Source: Acidobacteriaceae bacterium
Lineage (GTDB): Bacteria > Acidobacteriota > Terriglobia > Terriglobales > Acidobacteriaceae
DNA: 64,000 nt
Assembly: GCA_030038195.1 (NCBI GenBank)
Contig: JASHPJ010000040.1
Coordinates: 30,533-94,532 of the forward strand
Direction of reading: 5' to 3'
Shown here: one piece after another, positions 9,532 through 19,077 of the stretch
Numbering within the stretch: position 1 is the first letter of the stretch
How the letters are laid out: each line of letters opens with the position of its first letter
Position numbers and translations under genes: made by a program
The notes under the pieces: generated by a model
What the model saw: only the letters and a program-made list of their open reading frames with translations
Told to the model about the DNA's origin: nothing
Database searches by the model: none

Positions 9532-10947
9532 GTGAAGATGTGGTCCGGGCGGTTTCGCGAGCCGCTCGACAAAGAGTTCGAAGCCTGGCAGCGCTCCATC
9601 GTCTTCGACTGGCGGCTCCTGAACGCGGAGATCGCCGCCAGCAAGGCGCATGCGTCGGCGCTTTTTGCCGCGGGCGTGCTCACCGAAGCGGAGACTGCGC
9701 AGTTGCGTGGAGCGCTCGATTCGATCGGCGTCGAGTTCGCCTCCGATGCGGATAAGACGCGCGTGCGCGATCACGAGTTGGCGGAAGACATTCATCACTT
9801 CGTGGAGATCAAGCTCATCGAGCGCGTGGGCGCGCTGGGGCGCAAGCTGCACACCGGCCGCAGCCGCAACGAGCAGATCGCCACCGACCTGCGCCTGTAT
9901 GTGCGCAAGCAGGCGGGGCTTGCCATCGACGGCCTGGCTGCGTGGGCCACGGCGCTGCACGACCAGGCGCGGCTGGCCGGCGAAGCTGTGATGCCCAGCT
10001 ACACGCATCTGCAGCGGGCCGAGCCGGTGCTGGTGGCACACTGGCTGCTGGCTTACGTGGAGATGGTGCTGCGTGACGCCGGCCGTTTGCGCGACTGCAT
10101 GGCGCGGCTGAATTATTGTCCGCTCGGCTCGGGCGCCGTGGCCGGCGCAACGCTGGCGCTCGACCGCGACATTGCTGCGCGCGAGCTTGGCTTTACCGCG
10201 CCCACGGCCAACTCGATGGATGCAACCAGCGACCGCGATTTCATCCTCGAATATCTGCAGGCGCTGACCTTCGTGGGCCTGCATCTCAGCCGCTTTGCGG
10301 AAGAGATCACGCTGTTCTCGACGGCCGAGTTCGGCTTTGTGCAGTTACCTGAAGCATTCTCGACGGGATCGAGCGCCATGCCACAGAAGAAGAATCCCGA
10401 TCTCGCCGAGCTGCTGCGCGCCAAGGTTGGATGCATCCACGCGGCGGCGGAGGCGGTGACATTGCAGCTCAAAGGCCTGCCGCTGGCCTACAATAAAGAC
10501 ATGCAGGAGACCCAGGAGCCGGCGTTCCAGGTCGAGTTCGTGCCGGCGATGCTCACGCTCGTTGCCCGGTTCACTTCGGCGCTTCAACTCAACCGCCAGC
10601 GCATGAGCGATGCGGCCCAGTCGGGCTATCTTAACGCCATGGCCGCGGCCACGTATCTCGTCCACAAGGGCGTTCCTTTCCGCACCGCGCATGAAAAGAT
10701 CGGCAACGCGGTGCGCTTTGCGCTCGAAAAAGGCGTGGAACTGGGCGAGCTCACGCTCGACGAGCTGCGATCATTCGGCGCCGAGTTTGGCGCGGATTTT
10801 TATGCAGCCGTGGCTCTCAGCGCAACGCTCGACTGCCACGACGTAACCGGCGGCACGGCGCGCGGACGCGTGCGCCAGGCGCTGGACCATGCGACGCGCC
10901 GCATTGCCGCTCTCACCGCCCAGGAGGCTGTCCATGCTGGTGCGTAA
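9532..10947 (+). CDS. argH: argininosuccinate lyase
   Basis: 471 aa; MKMWSGRF, LHTGRSRNEQIATDLRLYVR, GSSAMPQKKNPDLAELLRAKVG (fumarate lyase signature). Confidence 0.96.
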   Translation: MKMWSGRFREPLDKEFEAWQRSIVFDWRLLNAEIAASKAHASALFAAGVLTEAETAQLRGALDSIGVEFASDADKTRVRDHELAEDIHHFVEIKLIERVGALGRKLHTGRSRNEQIATDLRLYVRKQAGLAIDGLAAWATALHDQARLAGEAVMPSYTHLQRAEPVLVAHWLLAYVEMVLRDAGRLRDCMARLNYCPLGSGAVAGATLALDRDIAARELGFTAPTANSMDATSDRDFILEYLQALTFVGLHLSRFAEEITLFSTAEFGFVQLPEAFSTGSSAMPQKKNPDLAELLRAKVGCIHAAAEAVTLQLKGLPLAYNKDMQETQEPAFQVEFVPAMLTLVARFTSALQLNRQRMSDAAQSGYLNAMAAATYLVHKGVPFRTAHEKIGNAVRFALEKGVELGELTLDELRSFGAEFGADFYAAVALSATLDCHDVTGGTARGRVRQALDHATRRIAALTAQEAVHAGA

Positions 10948-11455
10948 GGCGCTGCTGCACGATGCCTCCAATATCTACGACCTGGTGAACTCGCTCTCCT
11001 CCGACGGCACACTGCTCAAGCGCGCCTTCGCGGAGATCTGCGAAAACATCCGCGACTTCACGGTTGCCGAGTCGGACGGCGGCGTGTTTCTGGGCTGTGG
11101 CGCGCTGCATCTTTACGGGCCGCATCTCTGCGAAGTGCGCTCCATCGTCGTCAAGCCCGAGGCCAAGGGCCAGGGCGCCGGCGGCGGCATCCTGCATGCC
11201 CTGATTGAGGAAGCGGAGATGCACGGCATCCAGTCCGTATGCCTGTTCACACGCATTCCGGACTTCTTCTTCAAGTATGGCTTCCGCGTGGTGGAAGATA
11301 AGGCCGAGCTGCCCGACAAGATCTTCAAGGACTGCCAGAACTGCCCACGCCTGCACCGCTGCGACGAGGTCGCGATGGTGCGCGGACGTATCCCGCGCAT
11401 CTCCATCCTGGGACCGCGCCACGAAGCGCAGGAACTGGTGCGTCTCTCCGGCTAA
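10934..11455 (+). CDS. GNAT N-acetyltransferase, probable short ArgA-type N-acetylglutamate synthase
   Basis: ATG at 10934 overlaps the argH 3' end; VRSIVVKPEAKGQGAGGGILHALIEEAEMHGIQSVCLFTRIPDFFFKYGFR plus CQNCPRLHRCDEVAM; operon position after argH. Confidence 0.82.
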   Translation: MLVRKALLHDASNIYDLVNSLSSDGTLLKRAFAEICENIRDFTVAESDGGVFLGCGALHLYGPHLCEVRSIVVKPEAKGQGAGGGILHALIEEAEMHGIQSVCLFTRIPDFFFKYGFRVVEDKAELPDKIFKDCQNCPRLHRCDEVAMVRGRIPRISILGPRHEAQELVRLSG

Positions 11456-11506
11456 GCAGCCGCATCCCTTCCTGATCGATACAATGCGCAGGCTGTTCCG
11501 CGCTGT

Positions 11507-12244
11507 GTGAGAATTCTGGCTATGGCGATTTGCACGCGGCGTGGAACAGCTCGCGCATTTTGGGCCGTTGCGCTGTGGCTGCTGGCCAGCCGCATGACAG
11601 CGCAGCAGCCAGATCCCGCCGCAATCATCCGCACCATCGACGCCGCCGTGCAGGCCCGCTATGAAAGCGTGCTGGCTTTCACCGATATTGAGCACTATGC
11701 CGTGTTTCGAGGCAGCGATCAAGCTCATCCCGTAGCCGAAATGACAGTGAAAGACAGTTACCGCAAAGGCGAAGGCAAAACTTACACGGTTCTTTCCGAG
11801 AGCGGCTCGGCGGTCGTACAGAAATTCGGCCTGAAACCGCTGCTCCAGAACGAGGAGCTCATCAATCAGCCCGACAAGGTCGCGCAGTCGTGGTTTACCT
11901 CGGCCAATTACCATATGGAGCTCGATCCGGGCGGTCCGCAACTGCTCAATGGGCGCGCCTGCTTTGCGCTTACCATCTATCCCTATCGCAAGGCGCCCAA
12001 CATGATTGACGGCACCCTGTGGGCGGATGCGCGCGACGGCTCCATTGCGCAGATCGACGGCATCGCATCGAAAAGCCCGTCTATCTTTGCCAGGACAACG
12101 CACATGATGCGCCAGTACGAGCAAATGGACGGGTTCCCGATGGCTAGGCGGGCGCGCGCCGAGTCGAACAGCTTGCTCTTTGGCCACACCGTGGTCATTA
12201 TCGACTATTCCGATTACCACCTCCAGCTCCGGAACGGAAAATGA
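11507..12244 (+). CDS. secreted/periplasmic hypothetical protein (possibly LolA/outer-membrane-lipoprotein-sorting-like)
   Basis: 245 aa with N-terminal hydrophobic signal and a beta-rich body; family assignment weak. Confidence 0.55.
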   Translation: MRILAMAICTRRGTARAFWAVALWLLASRMTAQQPDPAAIIRTIDAAVQARYESVLAFTDIEHYAVFRGSDQAHPVAEMTVKDSYRKGEGKTYTVLSESGSAVVQKFGLKPLLQNEELINQPDKVAQSWFTSANYHMELDPGGPQLLNGRACFALTIYPYRKAPNMIDGTLWADARDGSIAQIDGIASKSPSIFARTTHMMRQYEQMDGFPMARRARAESNSLLFGHTVVIIDYSDYHLQLRNGK

Positions 12245-12302
12245 CGCAGCCGGCGTGACCTGCGCCACACCAGTTTCCCGTTTCTCCTCTATACTGGGTT
12301 CC

Positions 12303-13070
12303 GTGACCGTGCTTCCCAAAGACCTGGGCCTGTATGCCGCGCTGGGCTCCTGCCTGGTGCTTGGGCTGCGTCACGGCTTTGACTACGATCACCTGGCCGC
12401 CATTTCGGACATTACCGCCGTGCAGCGCAACTGGCGCAGCGGGCTGGGGCTGGGCATGACCTATGCGCTCGGCCACGCCTTTACGGTGGCTGCGCTGGGC
12501 GTTGCGGTGCTCGAGCTGCACATGGGCCTGCCCGATGGGCTGGATCACTGGACCGAACGGCTGATTGGTCTTACGCTCATCGTGCTGGGCATCGGCGTCG
12601 TTGCCGGCATCCTGCGCAAAAACGCGCACGGCCACCGGCACGGCCGCGTGGAAAGCCGCCTGGCCATTGCCATCAACGGCATTCTGTGGGCGGCCTGGCA
12701 GGTGCGCCGGCTATGGAACCGGACAGCGCCACGGCCCGAACGGTTCCAGTGGATGTACACCGGAAAGTCGGTCTTCCTGATCGGCATGCTGCACGGCGTG
12801 GGCGCAGAGACACCGAGCCAGCTCGCGCTCTTCTTCCTGACCGCCAACCTGGGCGGCACGTCGCGCGGGCTGATGGGCCTGCTGGCCTTTGCCATCGGCC
12901 TGGTTACCATGAATGCGCTTATGACCGCGTCGATGGGTGGAGCGTTCAGCGCGGGCAATTACCGGCCGCGCTTCTATCACGCCATTGCCTGGACCGGCGC
13001 TGCGTATAGCTGCATCATCGGCGTGATCTTCCTCTTCGGCATCTCGGACCGGCTGCCGCCGCTGGGCTGA
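12303..13070 (+). CDS. NicO/HoxN-like nickel/cobalt transporter family membrane protein
   Basis: LGLRHGFDYDHLAAISDITAVQR (H-X4-DH-type motif in TM helix), SVFLIGMLHGVGAETPSQLALF; polytopic. Confidence 0.75.
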   Translation: MTVLPKDLGLYAALGSCLVLGLRHGFDYDHLAAISDITAVQRNWRSGLGLGMTYALGHAFTVAALGVAVLELHMGLPDGLDHWTERLIGLTLIVLGIGVVAGILRKNAHGHRHGRVESRLAIAINGILWAAWQVRRLWNRTAPRPERFQWMYTGKSVFLIGMLHGVGAETPSQLALFFLTANLGGTSRGLMGLLAFAIGLVTMNALMTASMGGAFSAGNYRPRFYHAIAWTGAAYSCIIGVIFLFGISDRLPPLG

Positions 13071-13076
13071 GGCGCG

Positions 13077-13103
13077 CTTCACAGCTTCTGTGAAGCTGTG
13101 AAG
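13077..13103. terminator. hairpin between convergent genes, candidate bidirectional terminator
   Basis: CTTCACAGCTT-CTGTG-AAGCTGTGAAG, 11-bp perfect stem; no strong T-tract. Confidence 0.45.
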
Positions 13104-13263
13104 ATTTGGGCGTTAACTCGTTTCTTTTGATCGCCTCTTTTCCCTTCACAGTTTCACAGTTCCTATGGATTTAGAGGCTTCTCCACGATGACTTGGGGTT
13201 GTCTCAGTCCATTGTGAGGACGGAGCAGGGAATTTTCTGCAAACAGGCAGGAGCCTCGACGGG

Positions 13264-14688
13264 TCAGCGCATGTAATGCGCGAGCTTGATTACGTAGGCG
13301 TAGTTGCCGGGGAGCTTTTCAGGCAGCGTGATCTTCAGGTTGTCGCCGTCGGCTTTCCACGCGAGCGGCTTTGGATCGCCCAGCAGGTAAACCTCGAGCA
13401 GCGGATGCGCAGGCACGTCTTCGAGCGTAACGGTGTGCGCCTTGGGAGCACCGAGAATCGTCGCGTAGAGCTCGGCGCCGGCGCCGCTGCGCGTAAAGCG
13501 GATGTCGTCGCCTTCAACGGACTGGCCCACGGCGCGATCCCACGGCACAGTGTCGTAGATGGCTTCGCCGTTCTGTTTGAGCCATGCGCCAAGGGCCGTG
13601 AGCCGCTCCATCTGCACCGGGGGAATGGTTCCGTCGGCTTCGGGTCCCACGTCGAGCAGCAGGTTCCCGTTCTTGCTCACGATGTCCACCAGCAAAGCGA
13701 TCAGGTCAGCCGGCGCAATCGTCTCGGCTTCGCCCTCGGCGCGGTTGTAGCCAAAAGAACGGCCAAGGCCACGGCACTCTTCCCATTTCCTGGGGCTGAT
13801 CGCATCGAGCTCCTGATATTCAGGGGAGGTGAAGTCGGCGTGGGCGATGCCGAAACGGTCGTCAACAACGCCGTCGGGAACGGCGTTGTAGTAGTCCGCC
13901 TCAACCTGGAGCACGCGGCCGGTCTTGGGCCAGTCGATGTCGTTCCACAGGATCGACGGATGGTAGCGATTGATGAGCTCGTGAATCTGCGCAAAGGCGT
14001 AGTCGCCGTAGGCCTGGCTCTCCGGCTTGACGCTCTGGTAGTCGGCAGCGGTGCGGATGGGGCCGGGCACAAAGGTCCAGTCGTAGCCGCCGGAGTAGTA
14101 GAGCCCCATGCGCATGCCCTGCTTGCGCACAGCCGCGGTAAGCTCGCCTACAATGTCGCGCGTGGCGTGCTGGCGGTCGGGCGGCAGCGTGGGATTGGGC
14201 GTGGAGCTGGGCCACAGCGTGAAGCCCTCGTGGTGCTTGCTGGTGAGCACCACGTAGCGCGCGCCGGCCTCGCGGAAGATGGTCGCCCACTGGTCGGGAT
14301 TCCACTTCTGAATCTCGCGGTCGAAGATGGGCGCAAAGTCGTAGTAGTTGAAGTTGGCGCCGTAGTGCTCGCGATGGTAGGCCTGCGTGGGCGAGCCGTC
14401 GATGCGCATCACGTTGTAGTACCACTCGGCGTAGGGATTGTTGATGATGTAATCTTCCGAGCTGAAGTCGTGGTTGGGATGCGAGAGCGGCGCCCAGCCA
14501 GGCACCGAGTAGAGTCCCCAGTGAATGACGATACCCAGTTTGGCGCCGGCATACCACTGCGGCAGCGGATGATGGTTGAGCGAATCGAGCGTGGGCTCGT
14601 AATGCCTGGGCGCCTGCGCGGCGGCGAATAAACCACTCAAAGAAAGAACTACCGCAACTACTGCCCAGAACAAAAGCTTCTGCTTCAC
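13264..14688 (-). CDS. alpha-L-fucosidase, GH29 family, secreted
   Basis: GTG start at 14688 behind AGGAG, signal peptide VKQKLLFWAVVAVVLSLSGLFAAAQA; WYAGAKLGIVIHWGLYSVPGWAP, YVVLTSKHHEGFTLWPS, GMRMGLYYSGGYDW. Confidence 0.92.
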   Translation of the reverse strand: MKQKLLFWAVVAVVLSLSGLFAAAQAPRHYEPTLDSLNHHPLPQWYAGAKLGIVIHWGLYSVPGWAPLSHPNHDFSSEDYIINNPYAEWYYNVMRIDGSPTQAYHREHYGANFNYYDFAPIFDREIQKWNPDQWATIFREAGARYVVLTSKHHEGFTLWPSSTPNPTLPPDRQHATRDIVGELTAAVRKQGMRMGLYYSGGYDWTFVPGPIRTAADYQSVKPESQAYGDYAFAQIHELINRYHPSILWNDIDWPKTGRVLQVEADYYNAVPDGVVDDRFGIAHADFTSPEYQELDAISPRKWEECRGLGRSFGYNRAEGEAETIAPADLIALLVDIVSKNGNLLLDVGPEADGTIPPVQMERLTALGAWLKQNGEAIYDTVPWDRAVGQSVEGDDIRFTRSGAGAELYATILGAPKAHTVTLEDVPAHPLLEVYLLGDPKPLAWKADGDNLKITLPEKLPGNYAYVIKLAHYMR

Positions 14689-14790
14689 ACCAACACTCCT
14701 CGATGCCGCAGACAAGAGGTGCAGCCTGCGTGCTTGAATTTGTTCCCTACGCATCATAGAGAGTGGCGCCGGTTCTGCCAATCTTTGCGC

Positions 14791-15081
14791 TCAATCATTT
14801 GCCAGTCCTTCCACCAGCGCTTCCCACTCGGCTGCAAGCTCGGGTCGGTGAAAGTGCTTGCCGGCGCGGCGGTACCAGTAGTCGGCGTTCCAGTCGACAC
14901 CCTCTTTGCGGTGCAGATAGGCATGAACGGCCATCCCTTCGGGCGTCTCCAGGTTGTCGACGAGGCTGTGGGCGCGAGCCCAGTCGCCCTTGGCGTCCCA
15001 CCACAGCGCGGCCAGCGGCGCGGGCAGGTCGGCGGGTGGGGAATCCTGAGCAAGCGTGGCGCGGAAGGCGTCGACCGTCAT
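14791..15081 (-). CDS. conserved hypothetical protein
   Basis: 96 aa; MTVDAFRATLAQDSPPADLPAPLAALWWDAKGDWARAHSLVDN...DWNADYWYRRAGK; reads like a real, compact conserved domain. Confidence 0.7.
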   Translation of the reverse strand: MTVDAFRATLAQDSPPADLPAPLAALWWDAKGDWARAHSLVDNLETPEGMAVHAYLHRKEGVDWNADYWYRRAGKHFHRPELAAEWEALVEGLAND

Positions 15082-15139
15082 GCCCCTCTTGTATCACCCG
15101 GTTTCCGCCGCTGGCAACCATGCGCCCACCGCAGGCTCT

Positions 15140-15155
15140 TGTGACATCCATCACA
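15140..15155. promoter_or_regulatory. CRP/FNR-type dyad
   Basis: TGTGA-CATCCA-TCACA, perfect TGTGA-N6-TCACA. Confidence 0.55.
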
Positions 15156-15304
15156 TCGGTGATGCCCTGGCCGCTGTTACAAATGACTCACCGTTCATAG
15201 AGCCCGCCAGGGGGCTGGAAGCCATTGAGAGCCGGAGCGGCGCTGTCCCCGTGGCGGTCGAACATCATGGGAATGCGCAGAAAAAGATGCCGTTATGCCC
15301 GTAC

Positions 15305-15354
15305 TTGCTACCCGGACCGGAATGGTCGTATACTGAATTGCGACCATTCCGGTC
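15305..15354 (+). promoter_or_regulatory. feoAB promoter with paired operator dyads
   Basis: TTGCTA (15305-15310) N18 TATACT (15329-15334); 14-bp perfect inverted repeat GACCGGAATGGTCG (15315-15328)/CGACCATTCCGGTC (15341-15354) flanking the -10. Confidence 0.7.
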
Positions 15355-15401
15355 GTAGTTTCAGAGCGCAGCGATTCCGGCGCCGCAACGGAGCCTGGCG
15401 G

Positions 15402-15692
15402 GTGAGCGTATTAAGCGAGTTGGCCGTGGGTAAGAGCGGGATTCTGGTTGCCCTCGACCTTCCTGAGTCCGTTCAGAACCACCTGATGCATATGGGTTTT
15501 GTGCCCGAAGCCAGAGTAGCCGTTCTGCGCCGCGCGCCGGCTGGCGACCCCACTGTATACGCCGTGGACGGCCTGGAAATTGCGCTGCGCCGCGAGACTG
15601 CGGCAGCTATTCGCGTGCGCGTCCTTGAGCCTAACCCGGTGACAAACGCGCCAGTCGAGGGAGTCCGCGAGCTCGCCGGTGCCGGTCGATGA
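15402..15692 (+). CDS. feoA: ferrous iron transport protein A
   Basis: VSVLSELAVGKSGILVALDLPESVQNHLMHMGFVPEARVAVLRRAPAGDPTVYAVDGLEIALRRETAAAIRV; FeoA SH3-like domain; ATGA overlap with feoB. Confidence 0.88.
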   Translation: MSVLSELAVGKSGILVALDLPESVQNHLMHMGFVPEARVAVLRRAPAGDPTVYAVDGLEIALRRETAAAIRVRVLEPNPVTNAPVEGVRELAGAGR

Positions 15693-17602
15693 AAGAGTGC
15701 TGCGCACCTCCGGAGTTTAAGCCGCCGGCCGCGCCGGCAGCCCACGGAGCACTGCGCACGGTGGTGCTGATCGGCCCTCCCAACTCCGGCAAGTCCACCC
15801 TTTTCAATCGTCTGACTGGCCTGCGCCAGAAAGTGGCCAACTATCCCGGCGTCACCGTGGAGCAGCGCATGGGCCTGATGGCCGGCGTGGGGCGCGAAGA
15901 CCTTACGCTCATCGACCTGCCCGGCATCTACTCGCTGACGCCTTACTCTGAGGATGCGCGTGTCGCCGTGGACGTGCTGCGCGGCAAGATGCCCGGCACG
16001 CCCAAGCCGGACGCCGTCCTGCTGGTGCTGGACTCGCTGCATCTCACCCGCCAGCTCATGCTGGCTGCGCCGGTGCTTGCGCTGGGACTGCCCACGCTGG
16101 TGCTGCTGAACATGAGCGACCTGATGAAGGCGCGCGGCGGCAAAGTCGATTCGCTGCAACTGGCCCGCGAGCTGAACGCGCCGGTAGCCCAGATCAGCGC
16201 CACGCATGGCTCGGGCATGGACGCGATTCCGCTCTTCCTGAATCAGCCCGGCAACGGCACGGCTGCGCAGCCGCTCACCCTGCCGGTGCTGGGCAACCCG
16301 GCCAGCGCACATACGTGGGCGGCGCAGGTGAGCCGGCGGACGGGCTATCGAGCGCCTCTGTCTATTGAGAGCACACGCAAGATCGACAACGTGCTGCTGC
16401 ACCGCGTCTGGGGTCCGCTGCTGTTTCTACTGATAGTGGTGGGCGTGTTCGAGGTGGTTTTCTCGATCGGCCAGCCGCTCTCGGACGGGTTCGGCGACAT
16501 CCTCGCCCAGATTGGCAACCTGGCGCAGCCGCTGCTTCCCGTGGGCTGGCTGCAGTCGCTGGTGCTGGACGGCGTGTGGAAGGGCATCTCCTCGGTGCTC
16601 GTCTTCCTGCCGCAGATTCTGCTGCTGTTCCTGTTTATCGGCATACTGGAGGATTCCGGCTACTTGGCGCGCGCGGCGCTCATCGCCGACCGCGTGATGC
16701 GCTCTATCGGGCTGAACGGCAAGGCATTCATTCCGCTGCTCTCGGCTTACGCCTGCGCGGTGCCGGCCATCATGGCCACGCGCACCATCGAGAACCGCCG
16801 TGACCGGCTGGCGACCATCCTGGTGACGCCGTTCATGACCTGCTCGGCGCGGCTGCCGGTTTATCTGCTGCTGATCGCCGCGTTCATACCCGACATCCAC
16901 TACCTGCATGGATTCCTGGGCCTGCGCACGATCGTGATGCTGAGCCTGTACGTGGCCGGCTTCGTGGCCGCGTTCACCACGGCGCGGCTACTCAAGAGCT
17001 CGATCCTCAAGTCGAGCGAGACGCCGTTCATCCTCGAGCTGCCGCAGTACCGCATGCCGACGCTGCGCTCGCTGGCGCTTCGTCTCGTGGACCGCGCGCG
17101 CATCTTTTTGCGCCAGGCCGGAACCATCATTCTGCTGGTCACGCTAGCGCTGTGGGTGCTGGCGCATCTGCCGGTGGTGCAGACTTCCACCGGAACGCTG
17201 GCTGCGCCGGAGCTGGCGCAGAGCCTGATCGGCCGGCTCGGCCACTTCATCGAACCGGTGATTGCGCCGCTCGGCTTTGACTGGAAGATCGGCATCGGGC
17301 TGCTTTCAAGCGTGCTGGCACGCGAGGTGATGGTGAGCACCATGGGCACGCTCTATGGCGCCGATCCGAGCACGCAGACCCTCAACCTGCAGACCGCGCT
17401 GCACCACGACATGACGCTGGGCGGCGCGCTGGCGTTGATGATCTTCTTCGCCTTCGCCATGCAGTGCACTTCCACCATCGCCGTGGTGCGCCGCGAAACC
17501 AATAGCTGGAAGTGGCCGGCCCTGCAGTTCGCCTACATGCTGGTGCTGGCCTACGGCGCAGCGTTCGTGGTGAACCACCTGACGATGGCGATCCTGGGCT
17601 GA
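15689..17602 (+). CDS. feoB: ferrous iron transport protein B
   Basis: 637 aa; GPPNSGKSTLFNRLTGLRQKVANYPGVTVEQRMG, DLPGIYSLTPYSEDARVA, C-terminal Gate-type TM helices. Confidence 0.96.
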   Translation: MKECCAPPEFKPPAAPAAHGALRTVVLIGPPNSGKSTLFNRLTGLRQKVANYPGVTVEQRMGLMAGVGREDLTLIDLPGIYSLTPYSEDARVAVDVLRGKMPGTPKPDAVLLVLDSLHLTRQLMLAAPVLALGLPTLVLLNMSDLMKARGGKVDSLQLARELNAPVAQISATHGSGMDAIPLFLNQPGNGTAAQPLTLPVLGNPASAHTWAAQVSRRTGYRAPLSIESTRKIDNVLLHRVWGPLLFLLIVVGVFEVVFSIGQPLSDGFGDILAQIGNLAQPLLPVGWLQSLVLDGVWKGISSVLVFLPQILLLFLFIGILEDSGYLARAALIADRVMRSIGLNGKAFIPLLSAYACAVPAIMATRTIENRRDRLATILVTPFMTCSARLPVYLLLIAAFIPDIHYLHGFLGLRTIVMLSLYVAGFVAAFTTARLLKSSILKSSETPFILELPQYRMPTLRSLALRLVDRARIFLRQAGTIILLVTLALWVLAHLPVVQTSTGTLAAPELAQSLIGRLGHFIEPVIAPLGFDWKIGIGLLSSVLAREVMVSTMGTLYGADPSTQTLNLQTALHHDMTLGGALALMIFFAFAMQCTSTIAVVRRETNSWKWPALQFAYMLVLAYGAAFVVNHLTMAILG

Positions 17603-18006
17603 AGGGCTCGAAAAGACAGGAGCCAGCAATCTTTAAGCACCAGGCGTGCGTCCTTAACGCCATGATAGGAAACCCGTGGACCATCTTCGCTCCTTCGTGG
17701 CGCGATGGAGAAGGCGCGCACATGCAGGGATCGCGCATCTTCTCCATCCTGTTGTTTCCTTTGTCATTTCTTTGTCGCTGCCCGGCGTATCGGCTCCAAA
17801 AATTGCGATAATCCCTTCACGCGGTCTGCGGGCATGCCGGCGCACAGCGGGACAAGACGCATCCGATCCCGGCTTTCCAGCATAACGTCGCCACATGACC
17901 GCACGTCTCATTGAGTGCGCTTGGGATGCGCTTGCGCAGTGCAAGCGCGGTCAGTACGAATATTGCGTCACCCGTTTCATGGAGCAACCGCCACAAAAGG
18001 AGCACC

Positions 18007-19077
18007 ATGACCACCGCCTGCATCAATCGCATCGCTACCGCGGTTCCTCCGCACGATGTGCACCGCGCCTTCATCGATTTCGCAGAGACGCTGCTGCCGG
18101 AAGGTACGGAGCGGAATCTTTTTCGCCGCATGGTGCGTCTTTCGGCCATCGAGCATCGCTACTCGTTTCTACAGCCTGTTGCCACGACGGGCGGCACGTG
18201 GAACGACGCTGCGGGATTGTACGTGCCGGGCGATTTTCCGCCCACGGCGCGCCGCATGGAAGCCTTCGAGCGCTTTGCGCCGCAACTGGCGCGCTGCGCA
18301 TTGAACAAGCTGGCCGTAACGGAAGAGGAGCAGCGCGGAATTACCCACGTCATCGTTACTTCATGCACGGGACTCTACGCGCCGGGGCTCGATTTCGAGG
18401 TTGTCGAGCATCTTGGGCTGAATCGTTCGGTGGAGCGAACCATGATTGGATTCATGGGCTGCTACGCGGCGATCAATGCGCTCAAATCGGCGTATCACAT
18501 CATTCGCTCGGAACCGGATTCCAGGGTTCTCATTCTCAATCTCGAGCTGTGCACACTGCACTTTCAGGAAACGGCCAGCCTCGAGCGAATTCTTTCCTTT
18601 CTCCTGTTCGCCGATGGATGCGCCGCGTCGATCGTGAGCGCGCAGGCGCGGGGATTTGCCATCGACAGTTTTCTCGCGCTCCAGATCCCTGAAACGAGCC
18701 ACCTGATCACCTGGCGTATTCGCGAGCTGGGATTCGACATGCAGCTTTCAGGTCAGGTCCCGGCTGAAATTCGCCGCACGCTGGGAGAGATGGGCGACTG
18801 CATCACGCGCGGCGAAGATCCACAGGCGATCGATCTGTGGGCCGTCCATCCCGGCGGGCGCACGGTCCTCGATGCGGTCGAGAAAGGACTGAACCTGCCT
18901 GCAGACGCGCTGCTCCACTCGCGCAGCGTACTCGCTCAATATGGCAACATGTCCTCTGCTTCGGTCATGTTCGTTCTGCAGCAGGCGATGCGGTATGCGC
19001 AACCCGGCCAGCGCGGATGCGCCCTGTCTTTCGGCCCGGGCGTAACTGCCGAGACCATGCTCTTCCATGCCGCATAA
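18007..19077 (+). CDS. type III polyketide synthase (chalcone/stilbene synthase-like)
   Basis: ATG at 18007; active-site Cys in GFMGCYAAINALKSAYHI, His in LWAVHPGGRTVLDAVEKGL, Asn in YGNMSSASVMFVL. Confidence 0.92.
   Translation: MTTACINRIATAVPPHDVHRAFIDFAETLLPEGTERNLFRRMVRLSAIEHRYSFLQPVATTGGTWNDAAGLYVPGDFPPTARRMEAFERFAPQLARCALNKLAVTEEEQRGITHVIVTSCTGLYAPGLDFEVVEHLGLNRSVERTMIGFMGCYAAINALKSAYHIIRSEPDSRVLILNLELCTLHFQETASLERILSFLLFADGCAASIVSAQARGFAIDSFLALQIPETSHLITWRIRELGFDMQLSGQVPAEIRRTLGEMGDCITRGEDPQAIDLWAVHPGGRTVLDAVEKGLNLPADALLHSRSVLAQYGNMSSASVMFVLQQAMRYAQPGQRGCALSFGPGVTAETMLFHAA

Noticed and set aside
7143-10284. Large antisense ORFs (567 and 625 aa) opposite argD/argF/argH
   Set aside because: Compositionally biased mirror-frame ORFs over conserved arginine genes.
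13104-13170. CTTCACAGTTTCACAG after the 13077 hairpin as a LexA-like or phage site
   Set aside because: Probably part of the same convergent terminator/repeat region; no consistent operator spacing.
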